NCBI RefSeq assembly: GCF_001039355.2
Contig: NW_019776157.1
Coordinates: 40,577-104,576, forward strand
Length of the DNA: 64,000 bases
Source of the DNA: Lingula anatina
Taxonomy: Eukaryota; Brachiopoda; Lingulata; Lingulida; Lingulidae
Reading direction: 5' to 3'
This document shows, piece after piece, positions 1 through 13,064 of this stretch. The notes below the pieces were generated by a model. The model did no database searches, was not told where the DNA came from, and worked only from the letters and a program-made list of their open reading frames with translations. Each line of letters opens with the position of its first letter. The stretch's first letter is position 1. The translations under genes and the position numbers were made by a program.

Positions 1-1872
1 CCAAACTTTTTAGAAAAAAAACAGGGACTAACTTTAAATGTAAAAATAGATTCATTAACCATTGGTAAGTATGAGAAAATTGTTGTTTGCTGCAGGAAAA
101 TTCATTTTTTGGCCAAAACGAAGAGTTATTATCCCTTTAACACAGAATAATGACATAAATGTAATATTGATTTCATGGCTTTCTAAATTTAAAGTTTTGT
201 TCACAGCAGGCTTAACTTTCACCTTTTCTGGTCTAAACATGACATACACATTGCATAATTAGTGATGCGTCAATTCTCCCTATTATTTAGACGAGGCACA
301 ATCTCGTCGTTTTGTGATGCAGTTATTTTGGGTGATCTACAAAGCCATGCAATCGGGTTAAAGATTCCTAAAGGCAATCATTGTTTAGGCAATCTGATTA
401 TCTTGTTTTCATATTCTGAATAGGTCTATATCGAACCTGGAGTGAATGCTTATCAAATGGTTGTAAACAAAGACACAAAGAATTGGTTTGTACTGAATGC
501 TCTTATAGATGACATTTCTCTAAAATAAATCATTTTACTCACACTGCTGGATTATTCCTAAAAAACACACGTTTTAAACTATGACTGAGGTCCCATACCG
601 AGATCGATCTAACTAAACGAAAATTAATTACCCCCTAGCAACTTTAGTAGGTGTGACAGACATCTAAGTCGCTTAAGTTGTTTGCAATTTAGCGAAAATC
701 CCCTCGGAGATAGATCGATCCACAGTCAGTACGACAGGGTCTGGGAATGGTCCCTAGCAGAGCTATGCATGACGAAGTCAATCTTTTGGCACCTGCTCAG
801 GGTTATGGAACAACCCGCACAATGAATTATACCATTTTGAAGTGGTCGGTGTTCGTATACACTATCATAAAAATCTTTTCATTTGCCTAATGATATTAGG
901 TTTGTTATCATGGCTTTTCAAACTATTAATGGCCTTTGAATGACACTTGGAACCGAGGCAAAGTGCTCTGATGGTCATTATTTATGTATGATGGCCCTGT
1001 AATTGTGAGGGTATGGTGGTAATGATGTCAAGACATGGCAGCCTAGCGTGAACATCTTCTATTAGTTGCGAAAAGAATTTTTTAATCGGGGTCTCTTAAG
1101 GCGCATTTTTACTGCACTAGTGACGGATCCACTGAGTGCCTTACTAAGAACGCGTTTCTAAACATCCTCGCCACTTGCCATGGAACCAAAGTTAATGTCA
1201 CAAGGATCGTTAAATACTTCCCGCTTGCCAAGTAACCAAAATTAACCCAACTACAGTGTCAAAAAATAGACTCCCTCTTGTACGCTTAAGGTAATAATGC
1301 GATATAAGTTGAGTTGCCATAAGTGGTCCGGAAATGCGCTTGTAACAAGTTTATGGCGATTGACCTAAAACAATGTGGTAGCGCACCCCCAAAATGGCCC
1401 CTTTCTGACATAGTTTGGGTGAGTTAAATATAGGAGAGAAGGGTGAGTGGTGGGTAAAATGGTAGTTTATTTTTTAACAGAGTTGTCCTTTGAGAAACAG
1501 GCCCAGGCTCTCAAATAGCATAATAAAGCAATTTAGCTCTAGGGTTGCACTATACATAAGAACTTTTACGATATACATGCATACACTTCCAGCTTCATTT
1601 TCTGTAGCCTTTTCGGTAGTTGGTCCATAGTGTGAACTATTTGCTGATAACATAAAGGCACATGTGGCTATTATTCAAAGGGAAATCTTACTTGTATTTT
1701 CCTTACCCATCCCTGCGACATTTCCTTTCGTTAAAATGTGAAGTTGGTAGAATTTAAAGAAATCTGTATTCTATGTTAATCTACTCAAATGTGTACCCTG
1801 AAATCTGTGTAATTGTATGAAAGGGTTAATTGCTGACAATGGTAGTTTATATAAACAAAATAGTGATCTTAC
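1..1872. other. Intron of gene 1 (left edge)
   Basis: No coding signal recognised. Apart from the palindromic element at 588-752 it is unremarkable AT-rich sequence; the next galactosyltransferase exon is not here. Confidence 0.6.
588..752. mobile_element. Palindromic MITE, AGATCGATC family, copy 1
   Basis: Ends GGTCCCATACCGAGATCGAT and CTGGGAATGG; internal AATTAATTACCCCCTAGCAA and CCCCTCGGAGATAGATCGAT are shared with the copies at 23.1, 31.8, 43.6 and 54.2 kb. Non-coding. This copy is shorter and more diverged. Confidence 0.65.
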
Positions 1873-2060
1873 TTGTATTTAAATGTGTCTACTCCCGGCG
1901 ACAAATGTCTCGGTTGTATTGGGCAGCTGTAGATATTCCGGTCATCTTCGAGCAGCATATCTATGTCATGGAATATTACACAGTCGAATGAGAACATCTT
2001 TACGGCCTCTGCGTACCCGGCATTCATGATACGACCCTTGTTGAATTCAGCACCATCTGT
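1873..2060 (-). CDS. Gene 1 exon 3 (DXD exon)
   Basis: A 188-bp exon with acceptor ..CAG|ACAGATGG and donor TACAA|GTAAGT. It encodes FNKGRIMNAGY, VIFHDIDM with the DID metal ligand pair, and QPRHLSP, which correspond to the conserved FNRAKLLNVG / FSDVDL / QPRHIS stretch of B4GALT1. It ends in phase 2, as in gene 2. Confidence 0.95.
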
Positions 2061-5000
2061 CTGAAACAATCAAAATAAAAACGAGCTACATCATTAAAAT
2101 ACGCCAAAGTTTCCATTTGACCTGATTTTACAACTTGAGTGTTTTGATTGGTTGTATTATTGTATCAATTTCATACCCAGTCCTATGTGAATGCAATTAA
2201 ACAATGTTCGATATTTAATTTTTGTCTCGATTCCGAATATGCGCGCGATCATTTTAAATGGCTTAATGGTAAACATTTAATCAAAGCTTCACGAAGATTT
2301 TGTTTTTTGCAAATAACAGGATAAAAAACAGCAGGTATTTCTTCCCACAAATTAAGGCACAAAATACAAAATAAATATAACTTATTAATAGGGAAGTTGA
2401 ATTTTTTAAAAAGAACTTTTGGTGCAAAACAGATAAGTTATGCGATGACCAGATGGCTTGTAAGACTTACTTGTTCGACTACCACGATCCTATAGTCGAG
2501 TTTCTGGCGTTGAAGAATAGGATGATAATGTTCTAGCCATCGTAGCAAGTGTTCCCATCGATTTCTGTATGGCAAAATGATAAGCACGCGAGATCTCGAG
2601 ACACAGTCACGTGGTTTCCAGTGACCGCCTGGCAGAACGTCTGGATTTCTTTTTTCAATTTCTTCAAGTAATGAAGATGAGTTGACTTCTATAGACAGTC
2701 TTCCCTCTGTAAATGAAATTTTTATTTGAAATTATTTTGATGCGATCGTTTTAAAATCAGGTTTTCCAAGTAAAATAACCAAACACACAAATGTGAATAG
2801 GTGTAGGCCTAACATGTTGCTCAAATCAAGGCAGCGGCCAGTTTCAAAGAGGGGCTATAGCCCCAGCTTTTTTTAATAACTTTTAAAGCCCAAATTAGGT
2901 CTATTTTAGTTTAAGATAAATACACTTTAAGTAAGTCAATATCAGATATTAGTCACATCAAAAGCCTTTCTTTGTTATAAAACAGGCACAGCAGCCCACT
3001 AGGACTATAGATTAATCCTCTGTCGAAGTTGACAAAACTTTGGTAAAGAGGTTTAGACGACTGTTTGGGCTATAGCTAAATTCTAAAAGAGTCAACTACG
3101 CCTCTAATTGTCGAACTGTGCATATACATGTATTCAGCGCTCTGCGTGCGACAATGACTTAAAAAGAGAAGATATCTATAGAGAGATCATTTTAGACGAT
3201 TTACTTTAAAGTGAAAATCCCCTGGACACTCCGATCTAACATAATGGAAATACCCCCCCCCTTCCATTGCCCTTCACAAATATATAACAATTAAATTTCT
3301 GTTAAGACACGAATTTTTACTGAGAGAAACAGCTGCAGTTTTACCAAATAACCTTCGATAACACATGAATGTTTTATCTGTACTTTGCAAAATCACTACC
3401 TCAGCACCGTATCTGGTTATTACATAATATCAATCTGTCTATCTACGTTGGCCAACCAATTGTTTGGGTTTCGATCAGGATATTGGAAATGCCGCTTCGC
3501 GTAGCTAACCAATGGTCTCATTCAGAACAGGGGACTAACTAGCCCGAGGGTCAAACATGGCCGACCCACTTGGTATATCTATTCAGTGTCTATTAGTGGA
3601 TTAGACGGCAAGCTTTAAAGTAGGTCGCCATATTTGTCCCTTGCCCTATTAGTCCCACACTCTGAATGGGGCCAATGAGTCACAAGCTTCCGTGATCCTG
3701 TTCTGGGATAGGGACGAGTTATCAGGTCTGAGTAAACAACAGACAACTGTCGGTGACTTAACCGCTTATTTATCTAGATTAATTATCTTATTTTGAGTAC
3801 CGATGTCTTGACTGTAAGCTCAATGTTTGCCAAACGTGTCAAGAGATGAGAACGAATGCCGGAAAATAAATATTCGGTGATAACTTTATCTTGTAATCAG
3901 ACACAGTGGTCACTTCTTGGAAACCGCACTTTGGGCACTTCTTGGAAACCGCACTTTGGGCACTTCTTGGAATCCCAATACAGGTGATCAAGTTTATATC
4001 GTGGGGGTGGCTATTTTTTTCTTTCCGAGAGAGAGAGAGAGAGAGAGAAGGGGGAGGGAGAGAGAGGGGTGGAGTGAGCGATTAGAGTGGTTTTGCACCC
4101 CCTCCGCATTTCATAACCATCATTCCCCCATATTTCGGCATCCAACATGAATCCACAGAACTACGTAAAATACTGTGAAGATAAAATATTTTTTCCTCAA
4201 AAATCATAAAAAAATCCCTCCAATAAATGTTTATCTGAAATATAAATAATGGCGTTATTACATTTTTTGAGCATGAAAGGTGGCAACCATTCAATTTCAC
4301 ATAGGTAATCATGAAATAAATCAATTGCACTGATTGAAACTCGAACACGCAAGCTTTAATTGATGTCTTTATTTGATTTACCTCTCTGTTCTCGCATGTT
4401 GATGCTTAAAAAAGATAACGCCGAGGTTTAAAATTACTTTTTTTCTAATGTTATTTGGATAGGATAAACACATCATTTATCAATGATTCAATTGTTGCGT
4501 GAACTAGATGCACCCTGCGTCTCAAATGGCACTGAGACCTCCTCTCTCACCTATCAGCACGGCCCTGCTGTTTACAGTGTCTTATTAAAATCAGGGTGAC
4601 TATCACAGTCTGCGTGTGTGCATGCGTGCGTGCGTGCGTGCGTGCATGTATACTCGTCTGCTTGAGTGTGTTTTCAAGTTTCTAGGTTAATAACGTGTCA
4701 TTTTCGAAGATTGCGTTATTCTAAATCGCGCTTTTCACATACAAAACGACGCTTTGAAGTAAAATACGATACTATATCCCACTAAAACACATGTTCAGGA
4801 AACAGTACCATTACTGAACGTTGAATTGCGTCGATAAAATGTCTAATGATTCCACATTACCCGGTGTAAATGTAGTTCTGCTTCTAATGAATCGCCCAAG
4901 CAAGATATCTCATTTTCACAGTAACCCAGGAAAGGCACAATGTAGTCCCATAGGAGGATAATCTGTGCAGGCAACCAACCAAGAATTGTGATTACAATTG

Positions 5001-6779
5001 GTAAAATGATCGATGGAAGTTGAACATTTTCTTGATCCGGTGTTTGCGGATAAGGACATAAGAATTCATTAGGCGCTTGAAATGAATGCATTTTACGAGT
5101 TTGGAAAATGTGAATTTTGTATAACCTCAAAATGTGGTTCCGCCATTCTCTCTTCCAGGTGCCCTCCACGCTGTTACAAAATTGGACGAAAAAGCTCTGG
5201 AAGATAGTAGTTTCATAAAAGAAGTATTCAAGCTACTTCTGGTCCGTTTATTTATTTATTTATTTATTTATTTTGCGCCATTGACCGTTTGTTGATGTCA
5301 GCGTAGTAGCAGAATTCAACGCGCATCATACTGTTTCATTTTCTACTTAAATACTGAAACATTCTGTATGTAGTCCGTTTTCTGGGTGTAGCCATTCCTC
5401 ATGAATGTCAATGAAAGGTATTAAACTTGTAAATAAAGAGCTCAGCTGTGAACTAGTAGATGAGAGAGAGAGAGAGAGATAGTTTCTACTGCCTGTACTG
5501 CGATTTGGCAGGTCAAACAATTTCTGTTTCGACATACCTAAATATTAATAACGGCATTTCTTTCTTATCAATTTATGTCCATTGATTGTGTTGTTCTATT
5601 TGCCCAAATGCTGTGAAACCTGCATATTTTGATGGTGGTTTTGTATTAAGCAGGGAATACGAAGGCTAGACATTGCAAAAGGTTTTATCCAAAAAAAAAA
5701 AATTGAAAATGTGTCTGTTCAAATGCAAATCGCTTTGAATTCAAATCACAAAAGATTGTAGACTACTTTGGCGTTCAAAATGCCGGACCATTTTTTGTAG
5801 TCTGATGGAAACAAAGCGATTTTTCGGGTAAACTGTAAACATATTGGGATTTAATAGTTTGTATCTTTGTTCATCCTACGAAAGGGGCGTCACTTCACGT
5901 CAACGATTTATCCACATTTAGTAACGACGCTATATATGACACCGGGAAGTAGGCCTATAACTACAATGGGGATGACACCATTCGTGTATGATTAATCCAC
6001 CGCTTGTCTGGAAATCTTAATCGCTTAAATATTTACAATACGCGTTCAACAAGTTACTCAAATATCTCAGTGCGACATAAAAGTATCGTAAGCTTAATGT
6101 GCATCCATATTGATTGTACGCTTAAACAAGGCAGCAAAGCTGTCCAATGTACACACAAAAAAGCAGAAAATAAATAATGCACAAAATACGTTATTATGTC
6201 AATTTCGATGCAATATTGCATAATGCTGAACAGCAAAATCAACACCAAATTTTGATAACACAACAGGTAACACGGATATTAAGACTAGAAGAACAGAGCG
6301 GCGATACCGCCGACGAATATTGTACCACCAGCGAGATTAAGCTCGTTCAAGTTAAATGGTAGCTATGAATGTATCTGTTTAAGTTGTGGAAAATAGGAGC
6401 TAGTAAATGTGTGAAGTGCATTTTATGTTGCAAAGTAAGTAAAAGGTCAAATTCAAGGTCACATTAAGATGCCCAACATATTACTTCCTATTCGAGTTCA
6501 ATATTAATTATATCTTTTTTTAGATATAAGGGATACCAAATTTGCAAACTTCATTCCCCATTGAAAAGTAAGTCAGATCCAAAGTCACAGTTAGATGTCC
6601 AATATATGATTTTCTATTCATGTTCTATAGTTACTATGGGCGTATCTCTGCTAGATTGAAGATGTACGGGTTTGGAATTTGGAAACTGCATTCATGGCGA
6701 AAAGTAAGACAAAGGTCAACTTCAAAGTCAAATTAAGTTTGCCCATGTATGAGTTACTATTTAAGTTCAAAAGTAACTT

Positions 6780-6821
<42 letters not shown>

Positions 6822-9800
6822 CAACTTTCTACTGTCTACGATAAGGCAGTTCAAACAATTTCTGTTTCGACATACCCGAATATCAATTATAGCATTTATT
6901 TCTTATCAGTTTATGCCCATTGATTGTGTTGCTCTAAAGTTAATTTGAAAAAATATGTGAAACATGCGTTTTTTTTTGATGATAGTTTTGTACTAAGCAT
7001 GGTGTACCAAGGCAAGACATTGCAAAGCCTTTTAAAAATGCCTCTGCTTAAATGCAAAATCGCATTGAATTCAAATCACAAAACATTGTGGCTGACTAAA
7101 GCATTTAATAAAAACATATATGTTTACGGCGATGGTTATCTGTAATTTCTTTTGTGTGATCATATTTTCATGTTGAAGACTACTTTAAAAAGATTTCGAG
7201 TCACAACTATTATTTTAGATTGGCTCATTTTCGATATTTGATTGAGAATGTTATTACCATACTGAACGTAACGATACACCATTGTATGTCATTGGTCTTG
7301 TAAACATCAGATATTGCTTGATTTTTATCATATCACAAGAAATATGTCAAATAAGACATGACATTATTACATACGCTGCAGGGCTGGTGTGTAGGTACGT
7401 AGAACACCTTGTCATGGCGTCCAGATATGGAGAGGTCAAGCGTGCCAATCGCGGTTATTAGAGAGTTTTGGCAAGGCCTTCCGTATGACGTGTAACGTAT
7501 AGTACAATACGTAATACGTTTTACGTACGCGAGAAAGCTAGCAGTGGTTTTGGCAGGTCTCACTCCGTATGCGTTTTTTTTAATATTATTTTTATTTATA
7601 TTATATATAAATATTATAATATTTGGATTCTTTTTAGATAGATGATTAATTAAGATGTTGAATGGAATGTGTTATTTACGTCAATTGATACCGCCGATGC
7701 TGTTGTTTATGAAAAAAAAATCAACTTAAATTGAATTTGATACTACTACGGACGACTGATTGCCTGGCTGTTTTTCCAGCTGTTTTCACAGAGTATTTCT
7801 ACCGACAGCGTCTAAAAGTGATTCAGTGGAATCTTAACTCCCTATATATTCCTCTGCAGTATGTTAAACTTGAACGAAATAAGCGTAAATCTATTAAATT
7901 CGATACGTTTCTTACCTACGTGTAATCACCGATTCATACGTAGTGCCGTATGACTTATGACTTGTCCTTGAGAAAAACTACGCACAAAGTGATGACGTCG
8001 CACGTTATACGTCGTACGGAAGGCCTTGCCAAAACTCTCTAATATCCGTCAAGCTCTTACGTGTGAGGAGTCATGCTAATACATTCCTCTTGGTATCAGC
8101 GAGTTTTAATAACTTGATTCTGCCTAAGTTAATACACTTATATTACTGACGAGTTGACCCCGCGACCGGTGCGACAAAGATGTATTCATATATTCATGCA
8201 CGAAAAAAAAAAAAGGTTGGCTTTTGGAGCCATTATACATGATGCGCCCAAGGCTGGCTGCATTACGTCAACGACACTATATGTAATGACAATAGAACAG
8301 AAAGGGTCGTCGAATTCAGAACAGCATCAGGTATTATCATGTTTATCAGCTCATTCGACAAGCAAAGGAGATCAATTATTCTGACATGATCCGTGAATGT
8401 AACGGTGACAACTAAGCAATTTTTAACAATGTTAACACCATCCTAGGCAAGAAAATGGGCCACACTACCCGCAGCAGAATCTCTTTGAAGGACTTGGCGA
8501 ATACCTTGAGTAACTTTTTCACAACTAAAGTTAGTGACATCTATGCTAAACTCAATGATCTGGAAAAACCTGTCACATGTTCATCAGTCTCTCCACGCCG
8601 GGATTTCTCTTAGAACCACAATCACCACTGCCAGTGTTTCCCATGGCAACTGCTGATAAATTGATAACAATTATCAATAACTCAAAAAAAAAAAAAAAAA
8701 AAAAAAAAAACTGTAGCTTAGACCCAATACCAACACCATCGCTAATTCAGATTGATCACCCACATTGTAAACACTTTCCCGGATATGCTGAAATCTGGAA
8801 TTGTTTCACCTTTACTAAAAAAAACAACCTTGATCCTGACTTTATACTTAACTATAGACCTATATCAAACCCTCATTTCTTTCAAAGGTGATTGAAAAGC
8901 TGCATTCAGAACAGCGGACTAAATATGGCGACCCACTAAAAAGCTTGCCGTCTAATCCGCTTATAGACACTGAATAGATTCCCCATGGGGAAGTATTCAA
9001 GTGGGTCGGCCATATTTGATCTGCAGACTAGTTAGTCTGCTGTTCTGACCTACATGAAAGGAAGACCACTTAATTCTGTAATGGTCTCTCCACCTCTTTC
9101 ACGCCTCCACACGCATCGTCCCTGCAGGGGCACAGTAATTAAATCTCGGCTCGACCGTCGAGGGACGACGCGTGAGAGGCGCGTGAGAGGCGGAGAGACC
9201 ATTACAGGATTAAGCGGTCTTCCTTTCATGTAGGTCCGCCATATTTAGGCCGTTAACCCGCTAGCACTCGGCTCTTCTCATTCTGAATGGCCCCTGGGTG
9301 TCAAAGATCAATCCATTACATTCCTTCGTTCATACCTCACTGGGAGGTCACAACAAATTTCGGTAAATGGCATATTTTCTGATCTTTCTGATTTTTCACA
9401 ACTTGTTTTTGGGGTGCCCCAAGACAGTGTCCTTGGGACACTTTTCTTTTGCATTTATATCTGTCACTTGGTGCCATCTTACGTCATCAGAAACTTAGAC
9501 ACCACATGTACGCTGATGATACTCAGATCTATACTTGCTGTGACATGCAAAATCCTACGGATAAAGTTACCAACTGTGTGGCTGATATTCGCGCCTGGCT
9601 TATCAACAACAAACTGAAATTAAATGACGGAAAGACTGACTTTTTATTAATCACGCAACCACATAACAAGCAATTTGCACAGAATCTACAACTTGAATTA
9701 CCAGAGGGCACCGTTGTTGTGAACCAGTTACGATACGTGAAAAAAACCTGGGTGTCTACTTTGATTCCACTCTCTCCATGGATAGACAAATATCAAATAT

Positions 9801-10864
9801 CACTCGATCATGTATTTTTAACATAAGAAACATCGGTGCTATTAGAAACTACCTGGATCAACCTTCTGCGGCAACAGTTATTTATGCGATGATCACCTTT
9901 CTTTTAGAATACTGCAACTCATTACTCAATGGCGTCTTTTAACGCGCACACCCAGGGAGACTCGCATTACACCCGTTTTAAAGCAGTTACACTGGCTTCC
10001 TATTAGACCACACATTTTATTCAGAATTTTAACTTTTATGCATGCATTTTTTTTTACCAATCAGCACCCCGGTACTACTGGTACAAAAACTGGTTCACCG
10101 TTATGCTCCAAAACGTAGTTTAAGATCACTTGACCAGTTTTTGCTCAAGCCATGTGATACCAGGTTGAGAACATACGGCGACAAAGCTCTCCAAGTCTAT
10201 AGACCAAATGAATAGAACATTCTCCCAATATACTTAAAAACTATAGAGTCTGAGGACAATTAAAAAAAAAAATTAAAAACTTTTAAACTCAAAAGGTTTT
10301 ATGACTGATTTGACTGGTTGTTATCTTTACATTGTACTATGTATTTTAATATCTTGTGATTTAATTGTCCATATATATTTATTTACTTTGTACTATACAT
10401 TTTAATATCTTAATACCTTAACTACGTATTTATTTATTTATTGACTTTATTCTTCTTATACTGTTCATTTTACCCATGTAAAGTCTACTAAACTTTTTAT
10501 ATGGATTTTAGACTATAAATAATATTATTTTTATTATTACCACCAAACATTGTGGCGTAACTTAGAGTAGGCGAAAAATTGAGAGGAGACAGCTTGTTAA
10601 AGGCAAGAAAAAATAGGAAAAGCGATTCTAATTTCATTTTATTTCTATTTAATTTCCAACACGATTTTACTTGTGAGATATGTCGATGAATAAAAAAACA
10701 AATTATTTCTTACCATCATTACACATGAGGCAAGAAAAGCATATTTCATTGCAGCTCTTTCACCTCCATGTTTGACAGCAGTGAACAGACAGGCTAGCGA
10801 GCACCACCAGTATCCATGTAAGGCCCCATTCAGAATAAGGGACTAACGAGTCAAATATGACGAC

Positions 10865-10917
<53 letters not shown>

Positions 10918-13020
10918 AAGCTTGTCGTCTAATCCGCTTCCCGTGGGGAAGTATTCAAGTGGGTCGGCCATATTTGACCCTCGGACTAGTAAGTCCCCTA
11001 TTCTGAATGGGGCCTAAGTTCCGTTGTTGCCCCCAAGGAGAGCCTAACAACGTACCAACCTATATTATTTGAGAGTCAACCAATGGCCCGATAAAAGGAT
11101 TGATTAACTCTAACCTTATTTACTTAAAGATGTCATTAATCTTCATAATTAAGTTTAATAGCAACCGGCCTTGTACGTGTATGTGTTTCTAACTTTGGCC
11201 AAAGAGTGACCTTTTGTTAAGGATAACCCGTGGACGACAAAGATGGTGACCGAGTTGGAGTTACTGGTTTTGATTTTGTGTTCTTTTAGATGTTTATGTG
11301 GATATAAAGTTTTAAAGCACGTCACCACACTGATTATAGGGTGTATAATAATATGACTACATAACATTTTGTTGTGGCGAAGACGACACACCCTGCTGCC
11401 TATTTAAGCTTTGTTTTCTTTTATCCGCATCTTTACCTGTTTATGTCTCGTCCTGAGGTGCATTCAAATTATACTCAAGTGAACATGAAATATGATATCA
11501 TCCATTTTTCTATGTGACTTCTTGGAGCCCGAACAAATCTCAATGGCAAAAAGAAAAAAGAAAGAAAAAAAGAAAAAATTACTTATCTTAAGATGTGACA
11601 ATGCGATGGGTAAGAAGGGTGGAAGAAGAAAAAACGTTTTCCTTGGCACTTGGATGTCTATATCTAGTTATGAACTTAGCTTTTGTTGTTACGTAAACAA
11701 CAAACTGCGTACCATAAGGTCATTCGGGAGCATATTTTATGAGCAAACAACCAATTCACGTATTTATCTGGACGTTGTGTAGGATTGAGTTAAAATACCG
11801 CGTAGAAAAACTTTTTTCAACAGTACATGGAATAGATGGGTCATACTTCTAATTTAATGGAAATAAATGCCTTAAATTAATTATCAGTTTTCCTTAACTT
11901 TCATTGGAATAACAACTATAAAACTGATCAATTCCAGGTCGTTAAGTTTAATTTCTAAAAGCCAATCTAATGTGTCCTGTGTTGGTCAAATGTGTTCAGG
12001 ATACATACGTATATAATCAGTTTACAGGTCAAGTTAAGGACCTCAGGTTCTACAGAGGCATACAAGGTTGCTAAATTATTAAAATAAATTTAAAAAATGA
12101 GAAGCCATATCTCTGATTAAGAAGTACACCCGCCTCAAAATCTATTTAGAAATGGACTTCTGCCTTGAAACCATATCATTTACCTTGTCCAATCAGTTTT
12201 AGTTATGAACCTGTGTCTAGAAGCCACTTAGCATTCAGTGTTGAAGTCTTCTCTGAATTAAAGTAACCGCTCCGGCAACACACCGTGCTGGGAAGCCAAT
12301 ACTATGTAATTGTATATATGAAGATATGGAAAGATGGAAATAAATGAAGGGGTCAGTGGTCAATGTATACAGAGGACATTGTATGCTGATCCCTAGAAAA
12401 CAAAACGTAATGTTAATTGTGTGAGGTGAATGGAACCTTGTATGCTATAATAAGACCCCACCGTCGATTTTTTTCTAGAGGTTACCGATCATCTGAACCA
12501 AGAAGTACAGTCAAGATTAACATAGACCGCATTCACAACGAGTTGAGCCATGGCTCTACAAATCCACGAACTAAATATGGCGGATGGACATGAAAGAAAA
12601 AATGCCTAATCTTTTGATAGTCTCTCCGCCTCTCACACGCCTCCCCATGTGTCGTCCCAATGGAGCCGAGATTTAATGACTGTACCCCCGCAGGGACGAC
12701 GCCTGGTGCGGCGTGTGAGAGGCCTAGAGACTATTAAAAGATTAGGCAGTTTTTCTTTCATGTACGTCCGCCGTATTTAGTTCGTGGATTTGTAGAGCCA
12801 TGGCTCAACTCGTTGTGAATGCGGTCATATACTTGTAGACTAGGATCCTTCGTTTTAGCGACTACTCAAGCCAACTGAATGACTTTATTATATTTGCATT
12901 ACTTGACTTTTCACTCAATATCGTTTAAAATTAGATCGAGGCAACTTCGGCAAAGATAACTCCATGTGTTGCCTCTTAAAGTTTGAAAGTATATTGGTTT
13001 CGTTTGTTGAATCTTCCGTG

Positions 13021-13064
<44 letters not shown>

